In this document: piece after piece, positions 1 to 9,564 of the stretch | Numbering within the stretch: position 1 is the first letter of the stretch | Layout of the letters: every line of letters begins with the position of its first letter | Source: Collimonas antrihumi | GTDB taxonomy: Bacteria; Pseudomonadota; Gammaproteobacteria; Burkholderiales; Burkholderiaceae_D | Direction of reading: 5' to 3' | Assembly: GCF_018304965.1 (NCBI RefSeq) | Contig: NZ_JAGQED010000001.1 | Coordinates: forward strand, 186,001-250,000 | DNA: 64,000 nt | Program-made: the position numbers and the translations under genes | Notes under the pieces: model-generated | The model's input: only the letters and a program-made list of their open reading frames with translations | Told to the model about the DNA's origin: nothing | Database searches by the model: none

Positions 1-894
1 CGTCCTGGCGACAATCTGTATTCTGCATCGACAGTGGCCCTGGATGTCGACACTGGAAAAATCAAATGGAGTTACCAGACTACACCGCACGATGGCTGGG
101 ATTACGACGGCGTCAATGAGTTCGTTACCTTCGACATGGATGGCAAGCGGATGGGCGGGAAAGCCGATCGCAATGGCTTTTTCTATGTGATCGACGCCAA
201 AGACGGCAAGTTGGAAAACGCCTTCCCGTTCGTCAAGAAAATTACCTGGGCATCCGGCATCGATTTGAAAACAGGTCGTCCGAACTATATTGAAAGCGGC
301 CGTCCTGGCGACCCTACCAAGGGTGAAGAAGGCAAGAAGGGCGCGACCGTGTTTGCCGCACCTGCTTTCCTCGGCGCCAAGAATCAAATGCCGATGGCTT
401 ACAGCCCGCAAACCAAGCTGTTCTATGTGCCGGCCAATGAGTGGGGGATGGATATCTGGAACGAGCCGGTCAGCTACAAGAAAGGTGGAGCGTTTCTAGG
501 CGCCGGCTTCACGATTCATCCGCTTAACGAAGACTATATCGGCGCCATGCGTGCTATCGATCCCAAGACCGGGAAGATCGTCTGGGAAGTCAAAAATGGC
601 GCGCCGTTATGGGGTGGAGTCATGACGACTGCGGGCGGCCTGGTGTTTTACGGGACGCCTGAAGGATTCCTGAAGGCGGTCGACGCCAAGACCGGCAAGG
701 AACTCTGGAAATTCCAGACCGGTTCGGGCGTTGTCGCGCCGCCGGTAACCTGGAAGGATGGCGACACCCAGTATGTCGCGGTGACGTCCGGATGGGGTGG
801 TGCGGTGCCGTTGTGGGGTGGCGAAGTGGCGAAAAAGGTCAACTTCCTGGAACAGGGCGGCTCGGTATGGGTATTCAAGTTGTCTTCAAAGTAA
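1..894 (+). CDS. PQQ-dependent alcohol dehydrogenase, lanthanide type (PedH/ExaF-like), C-terminal part
   Basis: The reading frame is open from base 1, so the gene starts outside the window; 297 codons remain. It is the C-terminal part of the eight-bladed quinoprotein beta-propeller that oxidises primary alcohols in the periplasm. Visible family marks are [11 protein letters not shown] near the start, [10 protein letters not shown], and repeated propeller docking segments such as [16 protein letters not shown]. In WDYDG the first Asp (bases 100-102) aligns with the catalytic Asp. The Asp two residues later (106-108) is the extra metal ligand of XoxF/ExaF/PedH enzymes, where calcium enzymes have Ala or Ser. 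The protein is therefore inferred to use a lanthanide. The pqq genes, cytochrome c-550 and XoxJ-like protein downstream fit this role. Confidence 0.93.
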   Translation, partial: RPGDNLYSASTVALDVDTGKIKWSYQTTPHDGWDYDGVNEFVTFDMDGKRMGGKADRNGFFYVIDAKDGKLENAFPFVKKITWASGIDLKTGRPNYIESGRPGDPTKGEEGKKGATVFAAPAFLGAKNQMPMAYSPQTKLFYVPANEWGMDIWNEPVSYKKGGAFLGAGFTIHPLNEDYIGAMRAIDPKTGKIVWEVKNGAPLWGGVMTTAGGLVFYGTPEGFLKAVDAKTGKELWKFQTGSGVVAPPVTWKDGDTQYVAVTSGWGGAVPLWGGEVAKKVNFLEQGGSVWVFKLSSK

Positions 895-960
895 TGACGG
901 CTGCCCTTCAGACTGTTGCGGTATAGCGTCGGCTCCTCCGCTCCTCCCTGGGCAGTTTTG

Positions 961-991
961 GCTGACGACTGCGGTCGTCAGCTTTTTTTTT
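961..991 (+). terminator. Rho-independent terminator of the alcohol dehydrogenase gene
   Basis: A perfect 9-bp stem (GCTGACGAC / GTCGTCAGC) with loop TGCG is followed by nine T residues. It lies 66 bp past the dehydrogenase stop codon and before acs, so the two genes are probably transcribed separately or with strong read-through control. Confidence 0.9.
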
Positions 992-1012
992 ACGTGCGGG
1001 ATATAGATAGAT

Positions 1013-2995
1013 ATGGACGATATTACACTGTCAAAGCAAGCGTCGAGGCAATTTCACCCATCAGCGGATTTTGTAAAAAGCGCCACGATCTCTGGCATGG
1101 ATGCGTATCGCGCCCTATGCGCAGAAGCTGAGCGCGACTATCAAGGCTTCTGGGCGCGGCTGGCGCGTGAAAACCTGATCTGGCAAAAGCCGTTTACCAA
1201 GGCACTGGATGAAACCGATGCGCCGTTTTACAGATGGTTTGAAGACGGTCATCTGAACGTTTCCTACAATTGCCTGGACCGGCATCTTGTCAATGGCAAT
1301 GCCGATAAAACGGCGATCATTTTCGAAGCGGATGGCGGCGAGGCGACCGGGGTCACTTATCGGGAATTGCATCAGAAGGTCTGCAAATTTGCCAATGGCC
1401 TGAAAGCGCTGGGCGTCAAGAAAGGCGACCGGGTTGTCATCTATATGCCAATGTCGATCGAAGGCATCGCCGCGATGCAAGCCTGTGCCCGCATAGGCGC
1501 CATCCATTCGGTGGTATTCGGGGGATTTTCGGCCAAATCGCTGCAAGAGCGCATCATAGACGCCGGCGCGGTTGCCGTCATTACGTCGGATGAACAGGTA
1601 CGCGGCGGCAAATCGTTGCCGCTGAAATCGATTGTCGACCAGGCGCTTGAGATGGGCGGCTGCGATGACGTCAGAAATGTCATTGTCCATCGCCGTACGG
1701 GAAACATGACAGGGCAAGTCGCAGGACGGGATCTGTGGCTTGCCGATTTGATGGCAGATCAGTCCGACGTGTGCGAGCCGGAGTGGGTCAGCGCCGAACA
1801 CCCGCTCTTCATCCTCTATACATCAGGTTCGACAGGCACGCCAAAGGGTGTGCAACATTCAAGCGGCGGCTTTTTGTTATGGGCGACGCTGACGATGAAG
1901 TGGACATTCGACCTCAAGCCGTCCGACGTCTTCTGGTGCACCGCCGACATCGGATGGGTGACCGGCCATAGCTATATTGCATACGGGCCGCTGGCTGCCG
2001 GTGCGACTGAAATCGTGTTTGAAGGGGTGCCGACTTATCCCGATGCAGGACGTTTCTGGCAGATGATACAAAAACATAAGGTGACGATATTTTATACCGC
2101 GCCAACGGCAATCCGCTCCCTGATTAAAGCCGCCGACACAAATCCGGATGTGCATCCGCAACAATACGATTTGGCGAGCTTGCGACTGTTGGGCTCGGTC
2201 GGCGAGCCGATCAATCCGGATGCCTGGCTTTGGTATTACAAGCATATCGGGCGCGAGCAATGCCCGATCGTCGATACGTTTTGGCAGACCGAAACCGGGG
2301 GCCATATGATTAGCCCGTTGCCTGGTGCGACTGTCATGGTGCCCGGTTCGTGCACTTTGCCGCTGCCGGGCATCATGATCGGCGTAGTCGATGAAGCCGG
2401 CAAAGATCTCCCTGACGGGCAAGGCGGCATCCTGGTCGTCAAGCGCCCGTGGCCGTCGATGATCCGCAATATCTGGGGTGATCCGCAGCGCTTCATCAAG
2501 AGTTACTTTCCGGAAGAGTTGGGTGGCCAGCTGTATCTGGCCGGCGACGGCGCTATCCGCGACGTCGATACCGGCTACTTTACGATTACCGGACGCATCG
2601 ACGATGTGCTCAATGTATCCGGCCACCGGATGGGGACGATGGAGATCGAATCGGCGCTGGTCGCTCATCCGTTGGTGGCGGAAGCAGCGGTAGTCGGCAA
2701 GCCGGATGCGACGACGGGCGAATCGATTTGCGCCTTCGTGGTTCTCAAGCGATCGCGGCCTGCGGGTGACGAGGCGAAGCTGATTGCGGCCGAGCTGCGT
2801 AACTGGGTGGCGAAGGAAATCGGTCCGATCGCGAAGCCGAAAGAATTGCGTTTCGGGGATAATCTGCCGAAAACCCGCTCCGGCAAAATCATGCGCCGCC
2901 TGTTGCGTTTGCTCGCCAAGGGAGAAGAAGTCACGCAGGATATCTCGACATTGGAGAATCCGGCTATTCTGGGGCAATTGAAAGAGGTGACCTGA
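1013..2995 (+). CDS. acs: acetyl-CoA synthetase (AMP-forming)
   Basis: This 660-residue protein has the usual Acs length. It belongs to the adenylate-forming superfamily and makes acetyl-CoA from acetate, ATP and CoA via acetyl-AMP. Visible motifs are the N-terminal ACAS domain ([20 protein letters not shown]), the phosphate-binding loop [18 protein letters not shown] near residue 265, [10 protein letters not shown], the hinge region [16 protein letters not shown], and the C-terminal catalytic Lys in [10 protein letters not shown]. Next to an alcohol dehydrogenase it would activate acetate formed from ethanol. The ATG at 1013 has only a weak ribosome site. Met-29 is an alternative, but the longer start matches family length. 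Confidence 0.95.
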   Translation: MDDITLSKQASRQFHPSADFVKSATISGMDAYRALCAEAERDYQGFWARLARENLIWQKPFTKALDETDAPFYRWFEDGHLNVSYNCLDRHLVNGNADKTAIIFEADGGEATGVTYRELHQKVCKFANGLKALGVKKGDRVVIYMPMSIEGIAAMQACARIGAIHSVVFGGFSAKSLQERIIDAGAVAVITSDEQVRGGKSLPLKSIVDQALEMGGCDDVRNVIVHRRTGNMTGQVAGRDLWLADLMADQSDVCEPEWVSAEHPLFILYTSGSTGTPKGVQHSSGGFLLWATLTMKWTFDLKPSDVFWCTADIGWVTGHSYIAYGPLAAGATEIVFEGVPTYPDAGRFWQMIQKHKVTIFYTAPTAIRSLIKAADTNPDVHPQQYDLASLRLLGSVGEPINPDAWLWYYKHIGREQCPIVDTFWQTETGGHMISPLPGATVMVPGSCTLPLPGIMIGVVDEAGKDLPDGQGGILVVKRPWPSMIRNIWGDPQRFIKSYFPEELGGQLYLAGDGAIRDVDTGYFTITGRIDDVLNVSGHRMGTMEIESALVAHPLVAEAAVVGKPDATTGESICAFVVLKRSRPAGDEAKLIAAELRNWVAKEIGPIAKPKELRFGDNLPKTRSGKIMRRLLRLLAKGEEVTQDISTLENPAILGQLKEVT

Positions 2996-2999
2996 GGAG

Positions 3000-3020
3000 G
3001 ACGCCGGCGGTGCCGGCGTC
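3000..3020. terminator. Hairpin between convergent acs and pqqE
   Basis: A perfect 9-bp inverted repeat (GACGCCGGC / GCCGGCGTC) with a GGT loop lies 4 bp after the acs stop and overlaps the pqqE stop codon. The downstream T-rich tract on the + strand is weak (agctcttgttctc), so it may act as a bidirectional terminator or as a 3'-end stabiliser. Confidence 0.55.
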
Positions 3021-4176
3021 AGCTCTTGTTCTCAAAGAAAAGGCGCGAATTGGCGTCGGTCCGGAACAGGACCGGTTCTTCCGTTGACGCCGCATCATCC
3101 CGCGACCTGGCATGCAAGACGATCTTCTTTACTTCGTCGTGATGCGGCGACTTGCTGCACACCGGGTCCGCGCCGGCCGCATCGCCGGTGAGTGCGTATG
3201 CCTGGCAACGGCAGCCGCCGAAATCCTTTTTCCTTTCGTCGCAGCTACGGCACGGCTCCTGCATCCAGTCGTCGCCGCGATAACGATTGAAGGCGTCGCT
3301 ATGCTGCCAGATGTCGTTCAGGCTGTACTGCGTAACATTCGGGAAATCCATGCCGGGTAATGATCTGGCCGCATGGCAAGGCAGGGCGGTGCCGTCGGCG
3401 CCAACCGCTAGAAAAACCGAACCCCAGCCGTTCATGCAGGCTTTTGGCCGTTCCTCGAAGTAATCAGGAACGACAAACAGGATCTTGACCCGGTTGCCGA
3501 TCCGGGCGCGATAGTCGTTGACGATGGCTTCCGCCTTTTCGACTTGCTCGCGGGTCGGCAGGAGATGCGCTCGATTGACCAGGCCCCAGCCATAGTATTG
3601 TGTATTCGCCAGTTCCAGGTATTCGACTCCCATCTCGAGCGCCATATCGATAATGCGCGCGACATGATCGAGATTGTAGCGATGCAGCACGACATTGAGC
3701 ACCATGGGATAGTCGTATGCCTTGATCAGTTTGGCGACGCGCGACTTCAGGTCGAAGGTCTTGGTGCTGGACAGGAAATCATTCATCTCCCTGGTTGAAT
3801 CCTGGAATGACAGCTGGATGTGGTCAAGCCCCAGTTGCCTCATCCGGGCGATCCGGGTTTCCGTCAGGCCGATACCGGATGTGATCAGGTTGGTGTAGTA
3901 GCCGAGCTTGCGGCCTTCCTCTATCAAGTCTTCGAGATCGTCACGCAGCAAAGGCTCGCCGCCGGAAAATCCGAGTTGGGCCGCACCCAGTTTGCGGGCC
4001 TGGCGCATCACGTCGATCCATTGTGCGGTACTCAATTCCTTCTTGTTTTCTGCGTAATTGAGCGGGTTGTAGCAAAACACACAATGCAACGGGCAACGAT
4101 ACGTCAGTTCAGCTAACAGCCAAAGTGGCGGCGGGGCAGCCTGACCGCTATTTTCAGGAAATCCAGTTGCGTTCAT
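3019..4176 (-). CDS. pqqE: PQQ biosynthesis radical SAM protein PqqE
   Basis: The 385-residue protein is a radical SAM enzyme that forms the Glu-Tyr carbon-carbon crosslink in PqqA, the first committed step of PQQ synthesis. The CxxxCxxC cluster motif appears as CPLHCVFC near residue 28, with the SAM-binding GGEPLLR loop following. The C-terminal SPASM region has the expected cysteines (CMNGWGS, CHAARS, CRSCDERKKDFGGCRC) for auxiliary Fe-S clusters. Its start overlaps the end of pqqD by 23 bp, implying coupled translation, and PqqD is its PqqA-presenting partner. It is the last gene of the pqqABCDE run. Confidence 0.97.
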   Translation of the reverse strand: MNATGFPENSGQAAPPPLWLLAELTYRCPLHCVFCYNPLNYAENKKELSTAQWIDVMRQARKLGAAQLGFSGGEPLLRDDLEDLIEEGRKLGYYTNLITSGIGLTETRIARMRQLGLDHIQLSFQDSTREMNDFLSSTKTFDLKSRVAKLIKAYDYPMVLNVVLHRYNLDHVARIIDMALEMGVEYLELANTQYYGWGLVNRAHLLPTREQVEKAEAIVNDYRARIGNRVKILFVVPDYFEERPKACMNGWGSVFLAVGADGTALPCHAARSLPGMDFPNVTQYSLNDIWQHSDAFNRYRGDDWMQEPCRSCDERKKDFGGCRCQAYALTGDAAGADPVCSKSPHHDEVKKIVLHARSRDDAASTEEPVLFRTDANSRLFFENKS

Positions 4177-4417
4177 TGGCAGTCCGTAGGAAATCGATTA
4201 CATCTTCTTTTAATCCGGCGACTGAGAACGCACGTTCCAGGTCGTGCGTGATCGTGCGGATGTCGCGTTCGCCATTGCAGAGTTTGAGGATCTCGGCAGC
4301 GCTGCGATTCAGTTTCACCATGCCTTCGGGGTAGAGCAGCACGTAGTCGCTTTGCGCCTCTTCCCACTGCAGCCGAAACAGTCTGGATAATTTTGGTTTT
4401 TCTGGCGGGGTATTCAT
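4154..4417 (-). CDS. pqqD: PqqA-binding chaperone PqqD
   Basis: This 87-residue protein is the RiPP recognition element that binds the PqqA peptide and delivers it to PqqE. Family marks are FRLQWEEAQSDYVLLYPEGMVKLN near the N-terminus and the conserved NGERDIRTI segment. It sits between pqqC (48-bp gap) and pqqE (23-bp overlap) in the conventional order. Length and position are typical. Confidence 0.95.
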   Translation of the reverse strand: MNTPPEKPKLSRLFRLQWEEAQSDYVLLYPEGMVKLNRSAAEILKLCNGERDIRTITHDLERAFSVAGLKEDVIDFLRTANERNWIS

Positions 4418-4465
4418 GTTGGTTCCAATATGGAAAAAAAAGAGGAAATACGAAGTGGAAATGCG

Positions 4466-5176
4466 TTATGGATAAGCCTTTTCGATTGCGTCCAGCATGC
4501 TCCACAACACGTCGAGTTTGAATTGAAGTATCTCCAGCGCACGTTCCTGCAGCGCACGCGTGACGAAATGCTCCAGCGTTACCTGCAAGCCGTGCTCGAC
4601 GTCACGCTCGGCCAGCGAGATGCGGCTGCGGAAATATTGCAAGCCGTCGGCTTCGATCCATGCATAGTGCTGGGGCCAGTTGGCTAATCGATCCTTGTGG
4701 ATTTTGGGAGCGAACATTTCAGTCAGCGACGAACAGACCGCTTCTTGCCACGGTGCGTTGCGGGCGAAATTGACATAGGCGTCGACCGCAAAGCGCACAC
4801 CGGGAGCGACATGCTGCAATGACCACAGTTCATCGCCGGGAATGCCGGCTGCCATGCCGAGCCGCGCCCAGGCTTCGATGCCGCCGGCATTGCCATCCCA
4901 GCCGTCGTGATCGAGTATGCGTTGCACCCATTTGCGACGGGTTTCGCGGTCAGGGCAATTGGCTATGATGGCAGCATCTTTTTGTGGAATCTTGATTTGA
5001 TAGTAGAAGCGGTTGGCGATCCATCCGCATACTTGTGCGCGGCTGAGCAAGCCTTCGTTCATCTTTACGTTGAACGGGTGATTGATGTGATAGCCCGCTC
5101 CTTTGGCGCGCAGTTGCGCTTCGAATTCGGTGCGATTCCAGGCTGGCAGAATGATATTTTCCAGTGCGTCTCTCAT
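4466..5176 (-). CDS. pqqC: pyrroloquinoline-quinone synthase PqqC
   Basis: The 236-residue, all-helical TenA-like oxidase catalyses the last, cofactorless step of PQQ formation, an eight-electron oxidation and ring closure of AHQQ. Recognisable conserved stretches are [33 protein letters not shown], and the SSLTEMFAP region carrying active-site residues. The start ATG overlaps the pqqB stop in an ATGA arrangement, which points to translational coupling. Confidence 0.96.
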   Translation of the reverse strand: MRDALENIILPAWNRTEFEAQLRAKGAGYHINHPFNVKMNEGLLSRAQVCGWIANRFYYQIKIPQKDAAIIANCPDRETRRKWVQRILDHDGWDGNAGGIEAWARLGMAAGIPGDELWSLQHVAPGVRFAVDAYVNFARNAPWQEAVCSSLTEMFAPKIHKDRLANWPQHYAWIEADGLQYFRSRISLAERDVEHGLQVTLEHFVTRALQERALEILQFKLDVLWSMLDAIEKAYP

Positions 5177-6090
5177 AACGTGATTTCCATTCCGTCAAAT
5201 GCGACCTCAATCCCATGTTGCGCAAGTGTCTCGCGCTCAGCGGAATTTTCATCAAGGATAGGGTTGGTGTTGTTGATATGAATCAGCACCTTGCGCTTAG
5301 CGGGAATCGCGTCCAGCACTTCTATCATTCCGCCTTTGCCGGATTGCGGAAGATGCCCCATGTCGGCGGCCATTTTTTTTGAAAATCCCAGCTGTATCAT
5401 TTCATCGGCGGTCCAGAAGGTACCGTCCACCAGAATGCAATCGGCGGCATGCATCGCCTTGAGGACGTGGGGCTCGATTTCGCCGAGACCGGGCGCGTAA
5501 AACACTTTTTTCCCGGTCTTCCTGTCCTCAATGACCAGGCCCAGGTTGTCGCCAGGCTGTGGCATTTCCCGATGAGGGGAGTAAGGAGGCGCCTTGCTTG
5601 AAAGGCTCAGCGGCGTGAAGCTGATATCTGCTATCTGCGGCAACTCCACCGGCGCGGCGGTGTGGTTGACGGCGAGCATATGCCATTGGACGCCGCAATA
5701 GTGCGACAGCACGTGGACCAGCGGCAAACCACCGGTCAGGTCGTCCCACACTGCGCTGGTGCAATAGAGCGGAAGCGGTTTTCCTTCCCGCAGCATTAAT
5801 AATCCGGTGACATGGTCAATCTGCGCGTCCATCAGCATCACGGCAGCGATGCCGGTATCGCGTTTGCCGCGTGCCGGCTGCAAAGCCGGATTGGCGCGGA
5901 TTTGCGTCAAGATGTCTGGAGATGCGTTGATCAAAACCCAATCGCTGTCGTTGGATGAGACAGCAATCGACGATTGCGTACGCGCCCTGGCGTTGATGCT
6001 GCCGTTGCGTACACCGTTGCAGTTACGGCAGTTGCAATTCCACTGCGGGAAACCGCCACCGGCTGCAGAGCCTAATACGATGATTTTCAT
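5173..6090 (-). CDS. pqqB: PqqB, metallo-beta-lactamase-fold PQQ biosynthesis protein
   Basis: The 305-residue protein has the PqqB form of the metallo-beta-lactamase fold. It begins [19 protein letters not shown] and carries the structural zinc motif CNCRNC. The metal site is modified as in other PqqB proteins ([11 protein letters not shown]). The family is thought to hydroxylate the crosslinked Glu-Tyr intermediate in the cytoplasm. It overlaps pqqC by 4 bp and lies 92 bp after pqqA. Confidence 0.96.
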   Translation of the reverse strand: MKIIVLGSAAGGGFPQWNCNCRNCNGVRNGSINARARTQSSIAVSSNDSDWVLINASPDILTQIRANPALQPARGKRDTGIAAVMLMDAQIDHVTGLLMLREGKPLPLYCTSAVWDDLTGGLPLVHVLSHYCGVQWHMLAVNHTAAPVELPQIADISFTPLSLSSKAPPYSPHREMPQPGDNLGLVIEDRKTGKKVFYAPGLGEIEPHVLKAMHAADCILVDGTFWTADEMIQLGFSKKMAADMGHLPQSGKGGMIEVLDAIPAKRKVLIHINNTNPILDENSAERETLAQHGIEVAFDGMEITL

Positions 6091-6117
6091 TGTGTTTTCG
6101 ATTAAGCCTGGAATGAA

Positions 6118-6146
6118 GCGCGGTGACCGTTTCGCGGTCGCCGCGC
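6118..6146 (-). terminator. Intercistronic hairpin between pqqA and pqqB (likely attenuator)
   Basis: A 12-pair stem with one G-T wobble (GCGCGG..GACCG against CGGTC..CCGCGC) and a TTTCG loop lies in the 92-bp gap after pqqA. There is no strong T run on the minus strand. A partial terminator or stabilising hairpin here would give more pqqA transcript than pqqBCDE, as is known for other pqq operons. Confidence 0.55.
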
Positions 6147-6182
6147 AATCCTCTTGAATCAGAGGTGCTTAACAACTAAAGA

Positions 6183-6257
6183 TCAACGATTGGCGATATA
6201 CATCGTGATTTCAAAGCCAAAACGCAGGTCGGAAAATTCAGGTTTGCTCCAGGTCAT
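6183..6257 (-). CDS. pqqA: PqqA precursor peptide of PQQ (24 aa)
   Basis: A 24-codon gene encodes the ribosomal precursor whose Glu and Tyr become PQQ. It begins MTWSKPEFSDLR and contains the obligatory E-x3-Y signature as EITMY, ending ANR. A good ribosome site (GGAGA) lies 5-9 bases upstream of the ATG on the minus strand. It heads the pqqABCDE cluster, 92 bp before pqqB. It is easily missed because of its size and because a spurious reading frame crosses it on the other strand. Confidence 0.96.
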   Translation of the reverse strand: MTWSKPEFSDLRFGFEITMYIANR

Positions 6258-6348
6258 GATTGTCTCCATTCAATTAGAAAAATACCGGGTACGATTTGTG
6301 ATTGCATGTCAGCATTGCCGATCGTGCTTCTTGATAACTGATGCAATC

Positions 6349-7350
6349 ATGTCGATAAACGCAAGTTCCATGCCGAAGGCTTTTCCTGTGCCTTGTCCTT
6401 CATCTTTTCCTGCATCTTCTCCTGCATCTTTTCCTGAACCTTTGAGTGACGGATATCTGTCCGTGGGTGATGGCCATCGCTTGTATTTCGCCGAATATGG
6501 TTGCGGCGACGGGCCGGCCGCCGTGGTTTTACATGGCGGCCCGGGCAGCAGTTGCCACGCGGGCATGCTGGACTGGTTCGATTTGTCGCGTCAGCGCGTG
6601 GTGCTCTTCGATCAGCGCGGAGCCGGACGGAGCCTGCCTGCTGCTTTGCTGACGCATAACCGGACCTCCGACCTGATCGGGGATATAGAACGCTTGCGCG
6701 AACACTTGCAGATTACACGGTGGATGGTCGTGGGCGGCTCGTGGGGCGCTGCGCTGGGAGTCTTGTATGCCGGGCGCCATCCGGCACGATTGAGCGCCTT
6801 GCTGTTGCGTGGGGTGTTTCTAACCAGTCCACGGGAAATGACCTGGTTTTTCCAGTCGCTGCAGGCGTTGGCGCCGGAGGCATGGGCGGAACTGACAAGT
6901 GGATGGAGACGAGCGCAAAAGGACAATGTGCTCCAATTCCTGACAGCGCTGTTGCAGAATGGAACAGTGGAGCAACAACGCGATGCCGCGACGCAGTGGC
7001 GGCGATATGAGAATGCGGTGATGCAGGCGATGACCGGAGCGCCGGCCTCACCCGGTTCAGTTGAGGCCGACCCGGCGGCTGTAGCGAAATACATGGTGCA
7101 GTCGCATTACCTGTCTCAGGGTTGTTTTACCAGCGAACGGGAGTTGTTCCGTGCCGCGCGCAATGCGGCGACGGTGCCGGCTATCCTGATCCATGGCACG
7201 GGTGACTGGATTTGCCCGCCGGAGAATGCGTGGCGCTTGCGGCGGTTCATGCCGCAGGCAGAGCTGCGATGGATCGATGGCGGAACGCATACGCCGGCAG
7301 ATACCGCGATAAAGGCAGCGTTGACGCAGGCTATCCGCGATCTGGGATGA
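6349..7350 (+). CDS. alpha/beta hydrolase, proline iminopeptidase-like (S33 family)
   Basis: From the ATG at 6349 the protein has 333 residues. It shows the S33 prolyl aminopeptidase marks: oxyanion segment HGGPGSSC, FDQRGAGRS, the nucleophile elbow GGSWGAALG, and a late HGTGD plus GGTH for the acid and His. The first about 35 residues are a Pro/Ser-rich stretch built on a short repeat (SSFPASSPASFPEP), unusual for the family. The frame is open further upstream, but that part is antisense to pqqA, so I chose 6349. It is divergent from pqqA; since no pqqF protease is seen here, a role in PqqA processing is possible but only inferred. Confidence 0.82.
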   Translation: MSINASSMPKAFPVPCPSSFPASSPASFPEPLSDGYLSVGDGHRLYFAEYGCGDGPAAVVLHGGPGSSCHAGMLDWFDLSRQRVVLFDQRGAGRSLPAALLTHNRTSDLIGDIERLREHLQITRWMVVGGSWGAALGVLYAGRHPARLSALLLRGVFLTSPREMTWFFQSLQALAPEAWAELTSGWRRAQKDNVLQFLTALLQNGTVEQQRDAATQWRRYENAVMQAMTGAPASPGSVEADPAAVAKYMVQSHYLSQGCFTSERELFRAARNAATVPAILIHGTGDWICPPENAWRLRRFMPQAELRWIDGGTHTPADTAIKAALTQAIRDLG

Positions 7351-7394
7351 ATAGCCAGAATGGTAATTCCGGGTCGATAATCTACGCTCGGAGC

Positions 7395-9404
7395 TTACTT
7401 CTGGGGAGGGAGTTTCCGGTAAATGGTGTTGCGGGATACGCCCAACGCCTTGGCCGTGGCCGAGACATTGCCGCCATTGGACTCAAGCGCTTGCTGGATG
7501 ACCGAGATTTCCATCTCTTCAAGATTGGCGCCGTTGGACACCCTCCAGTTCGCGCTTTCTTCAGGTTTCCGGGTGCGGCACAGGTCGATGTCTTCAAGAA
7601 AATCGTCCGGCAGGTGCTGGCGCTGGATGATGTTTTCGCGGTCCGCCATGACGATCGCGGTGCGCAGCAGGTTCGTCAACTGGCGGAAATTACCCGGCCA
7701 GTTGTGTTGCTTGAACAGCTGCATGATTTCTGGCGAGACCGTATAGGTTTTCCCCGCCGATTCCGCCAGCAATATTTTTTCTACAACCGTTTCGATGTCG
7801 GTGCGCTCGCGTAGCGGCGGCAACCTTACCACCAGGCCATTGAGCCGGTAGTAGAGGTCTTCGCGAAATTCACCCTTGGCGATCATGTCGCGCAGATTGC
7901 GATTGGTCGCGCAAATCAGTTCGATATTCACAGGAATCGACTTGGTGCTGCCCAATGGCGTGACCATGCGCTCCTGTAGCACGCGCAGCAAGCGGGCTTG
8001 CAGGCTGAATGGCATATCGCCGATTTCGTCCAGGAAAAGGGTACCGCCGTTACCCTGCAAAATCTTGCCGACGGCGCCTTTTTTGCGGGCGCCGGTAAAG
8101 GCGCCGTCCTCGTAGCCGAACAATTCCGACTCGATCAGCGTTTCCGGAATCGAGGCGCAATTGACGGCCACGAAAGGGCCGTTGGCACGCGGCGAATCAT
8201 TGTGTATCGCTTGCGCCAGCAATTCCTTGCCAGTCCCTGTTTCGCCCATGACCAGAATCGGGATATCGCGTCCCAACACCTTGTTGACCTTGTCGATCAG
8301 CGCCGCGACCTGCGGATCTCCGGTGTTCAGATAGCGCAGGCCGGACAGGCGCCTGGCGTTCTGGTTCGTGGCATGGGCGGAGGGAGAACCAAGGTTGCCG
8401 CTTCTGGCACTGTCTCTGGCGTCATCGTCGTTGCTGCGGACCAGCTCGGCCGAGTGCTGGAACAGGCTATTGGCGCTATTCAATTCAGCGCGTCCGTATA
8501 CGCGAACGCCGCTGGGCATGCAAAGATTGAGCAGGCCCGGCATCGCCGTACGGTAGTGGTCGAACAAGGCCGAGATGGGCAGACCGAACAGGGAGCTGAA
8601 AGTGTGCGATTGCAGTGCCGAAAGCGACAGGCCAAGCTGGAACAAGCCGGTCTTGTTTGCGGAAAGAAAACTGCCGCTGGGCGAGAACGAAGCGATGCCT
8701 TCCATCAGTGTGCCGATGAATTCCGGCCTGGTGTTGAAGTGCAGGGTGATCGAATGCTGGAATGCGGTCGAAAACAGATGATTTTCTATCATTTGTGCAG
8801 ACATGCGCACCAGCGCCATCGTGTGCTTGTGAAAGCTGGATTGATCACCGGTTACATCCAGTACGCCGATCACATTGCCCTGATGATCGGAAATTGGCGC
8901 TGCGGAACAGGTCAGGAAGTGATTGGCTTGCAGGTAATGTTCATTCGCGTGGATTTGCACCGGTTGGTTTTCGACGATCGCAGTGCCGATCGCATTGGTT
9001 CCCTTGCTCGCTTCAGACCAGATGACACCGGGTTTCAACGCAACCCGGTTGGCTTTTTCCAGGAAGTCGTCATCGCCCAAGGTATGCACGATCAAGCCGT
9101 TGACATCGGTCAGTATGACCATGTTGTGCGTATTGATGATTTGTTCGTACAGCGTTTCCATTACCGGCAGCGCATGTGCGTGCAGGATGCGGTTCTGTTC
9201 CAGCAATAGAGAAAAGTCGGTCCGCGCGATGGGACTGAAATCCGGCTTTTCCGTTTCGGACAAACCGTAGGCGATCGAACGTTGACGGGATTCTTCTATC
9301 ATCATATGCGCATCGCATGCAGAAAACGTGCCACTGTTTGCGACAGCCGTAGATCCTCCCTTGGACGAACTTTTATTCGTTTCTTTAATTGTCAATCGTG
9401 ACAT
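7395..9404 (-). CDS. sigma-54-dependent transcriptional activator, AcoR type
   Basis: The 669-residue protein has an N-terminal GAF/PAS-type sensor region of the AcoR kind (LTDVNGLIVHTLGDDDFLEKAN, WSEASKGTNAIGTA), a central AAA+ domain and a C-terminal Fis-type helix-turn-helix (GNVSATAKALGVSRNTIYRKL). Walker A is GETGTGKE, and the sigma-54 contact loop GAFTGA is intact, so it should drive open-complex formation at -24/-12 promoters. A strong ribosome site (AGGAG) precedes the ATG. It is divergent from pedF, which has such a promoter, and is the likely regulator of the alcohol oxidation genes. The effector is unknown. Confidence 0.92.
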   Translation of the reverse strand: MSRLTIKETNKSSSKGGSTAVANSGTFSACDAHMMIEESRQRSIAYGLSETEKPDFSPIARTDFSLLLEQNRILHAHALPVMETLYEQIINTHNMVILTDVNGLIVHTLGDDDFLEKANRVALKPGVIWSEASKGTNAIGTAIVENQPVQIHANEHYLQANHFLTCSAAPISDHQGNVIGVLDVTGDQSSFHKHTMALVRMSAQMIENHLFSTAFQHSITLHFNTRPEFIGTLMEGIASFSPSGSFLSANKTGLFQLGLSLSALQSHTFSSLFGLPISALFDHYRTAMPGLLNLCMPSGVRVYGRAELNSANSLFQHSAELVRSNDDDARDSARSGNLGSPSAHATNQNARRLSGLRYLNTGDPQVAALIDKVNKVLGRDIPILVMGETGTGKELLAQAIHNDSPRANGPFVAVNCASIPETLIESELFGYEDGAFTGARKKGAVGKILQGNGGTLFLDEIGDMPFSLQARLLRVLQERMVTPLGSTKSIPVNIELICATNRNLRDMIAKGEFREDLYYRLNGLVVRLPPLRERTDIETVVEKILLAESAGKTYTVSPEIMQLFKQHNWPGNFRQLTNLLRTAIVMADRENIIQRQHLPDDFLEDIDLCRTRKPEESANWRVSNGANLEEMEISVIQQALESNGGNVSATAKALGVSRNTIYRKLPPQK

Positions 9405-9422
9405 GACTTGTCTCCTGCTGAA

Positions 9423-9475
9423 TCTGCTGCTGAACTCCGGCTGACTCTGCTGCTGAACTCCGGCTGACTCTGCTG
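9423..9475. repeat. 23-bp tandem repeat, 2.3 copies
   Basis: The unit TCTGCTGCTGAACTCCGGC plus TGAC occurs at 9423-9445 and 9446-9468, followed by a 7-base partial copy. It lies just upstream of the sigma-54 activator start, in its 5' untranslated or promoter region. Confidence 0.85.
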
Positions 9476-9564
9476 GTGTTCATTTTTATATTTTGTATTG
9501 TTGATTAATGTAGCACCTGTTCAGTTATGTGACAGAAAAATCGTGTTGTATGCGGAAATCCCGC

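Noticed and set aside
1877..2977. Long minus-strand reading frame opposite acs
   Set aside because: It is the mirror of a highly conserved acetyl-CoA synthetase; the sequence is Arg/His-rich with no recognisable domain and no ribosome site.
6154..6348. Upstream extension of the peptidase reading frame
   Set aside because: It is antisense to pqqA and adds a non-conserved segment; the ATG at 6349 gives the normal family length.
6258..6348. Possible sigma-54 promoter upstream of pqqA on the minus strand
   Set aside because: AGCACG and ATGCT can be seen, but the GG of the -24 element is missing and the spacing is wrong.
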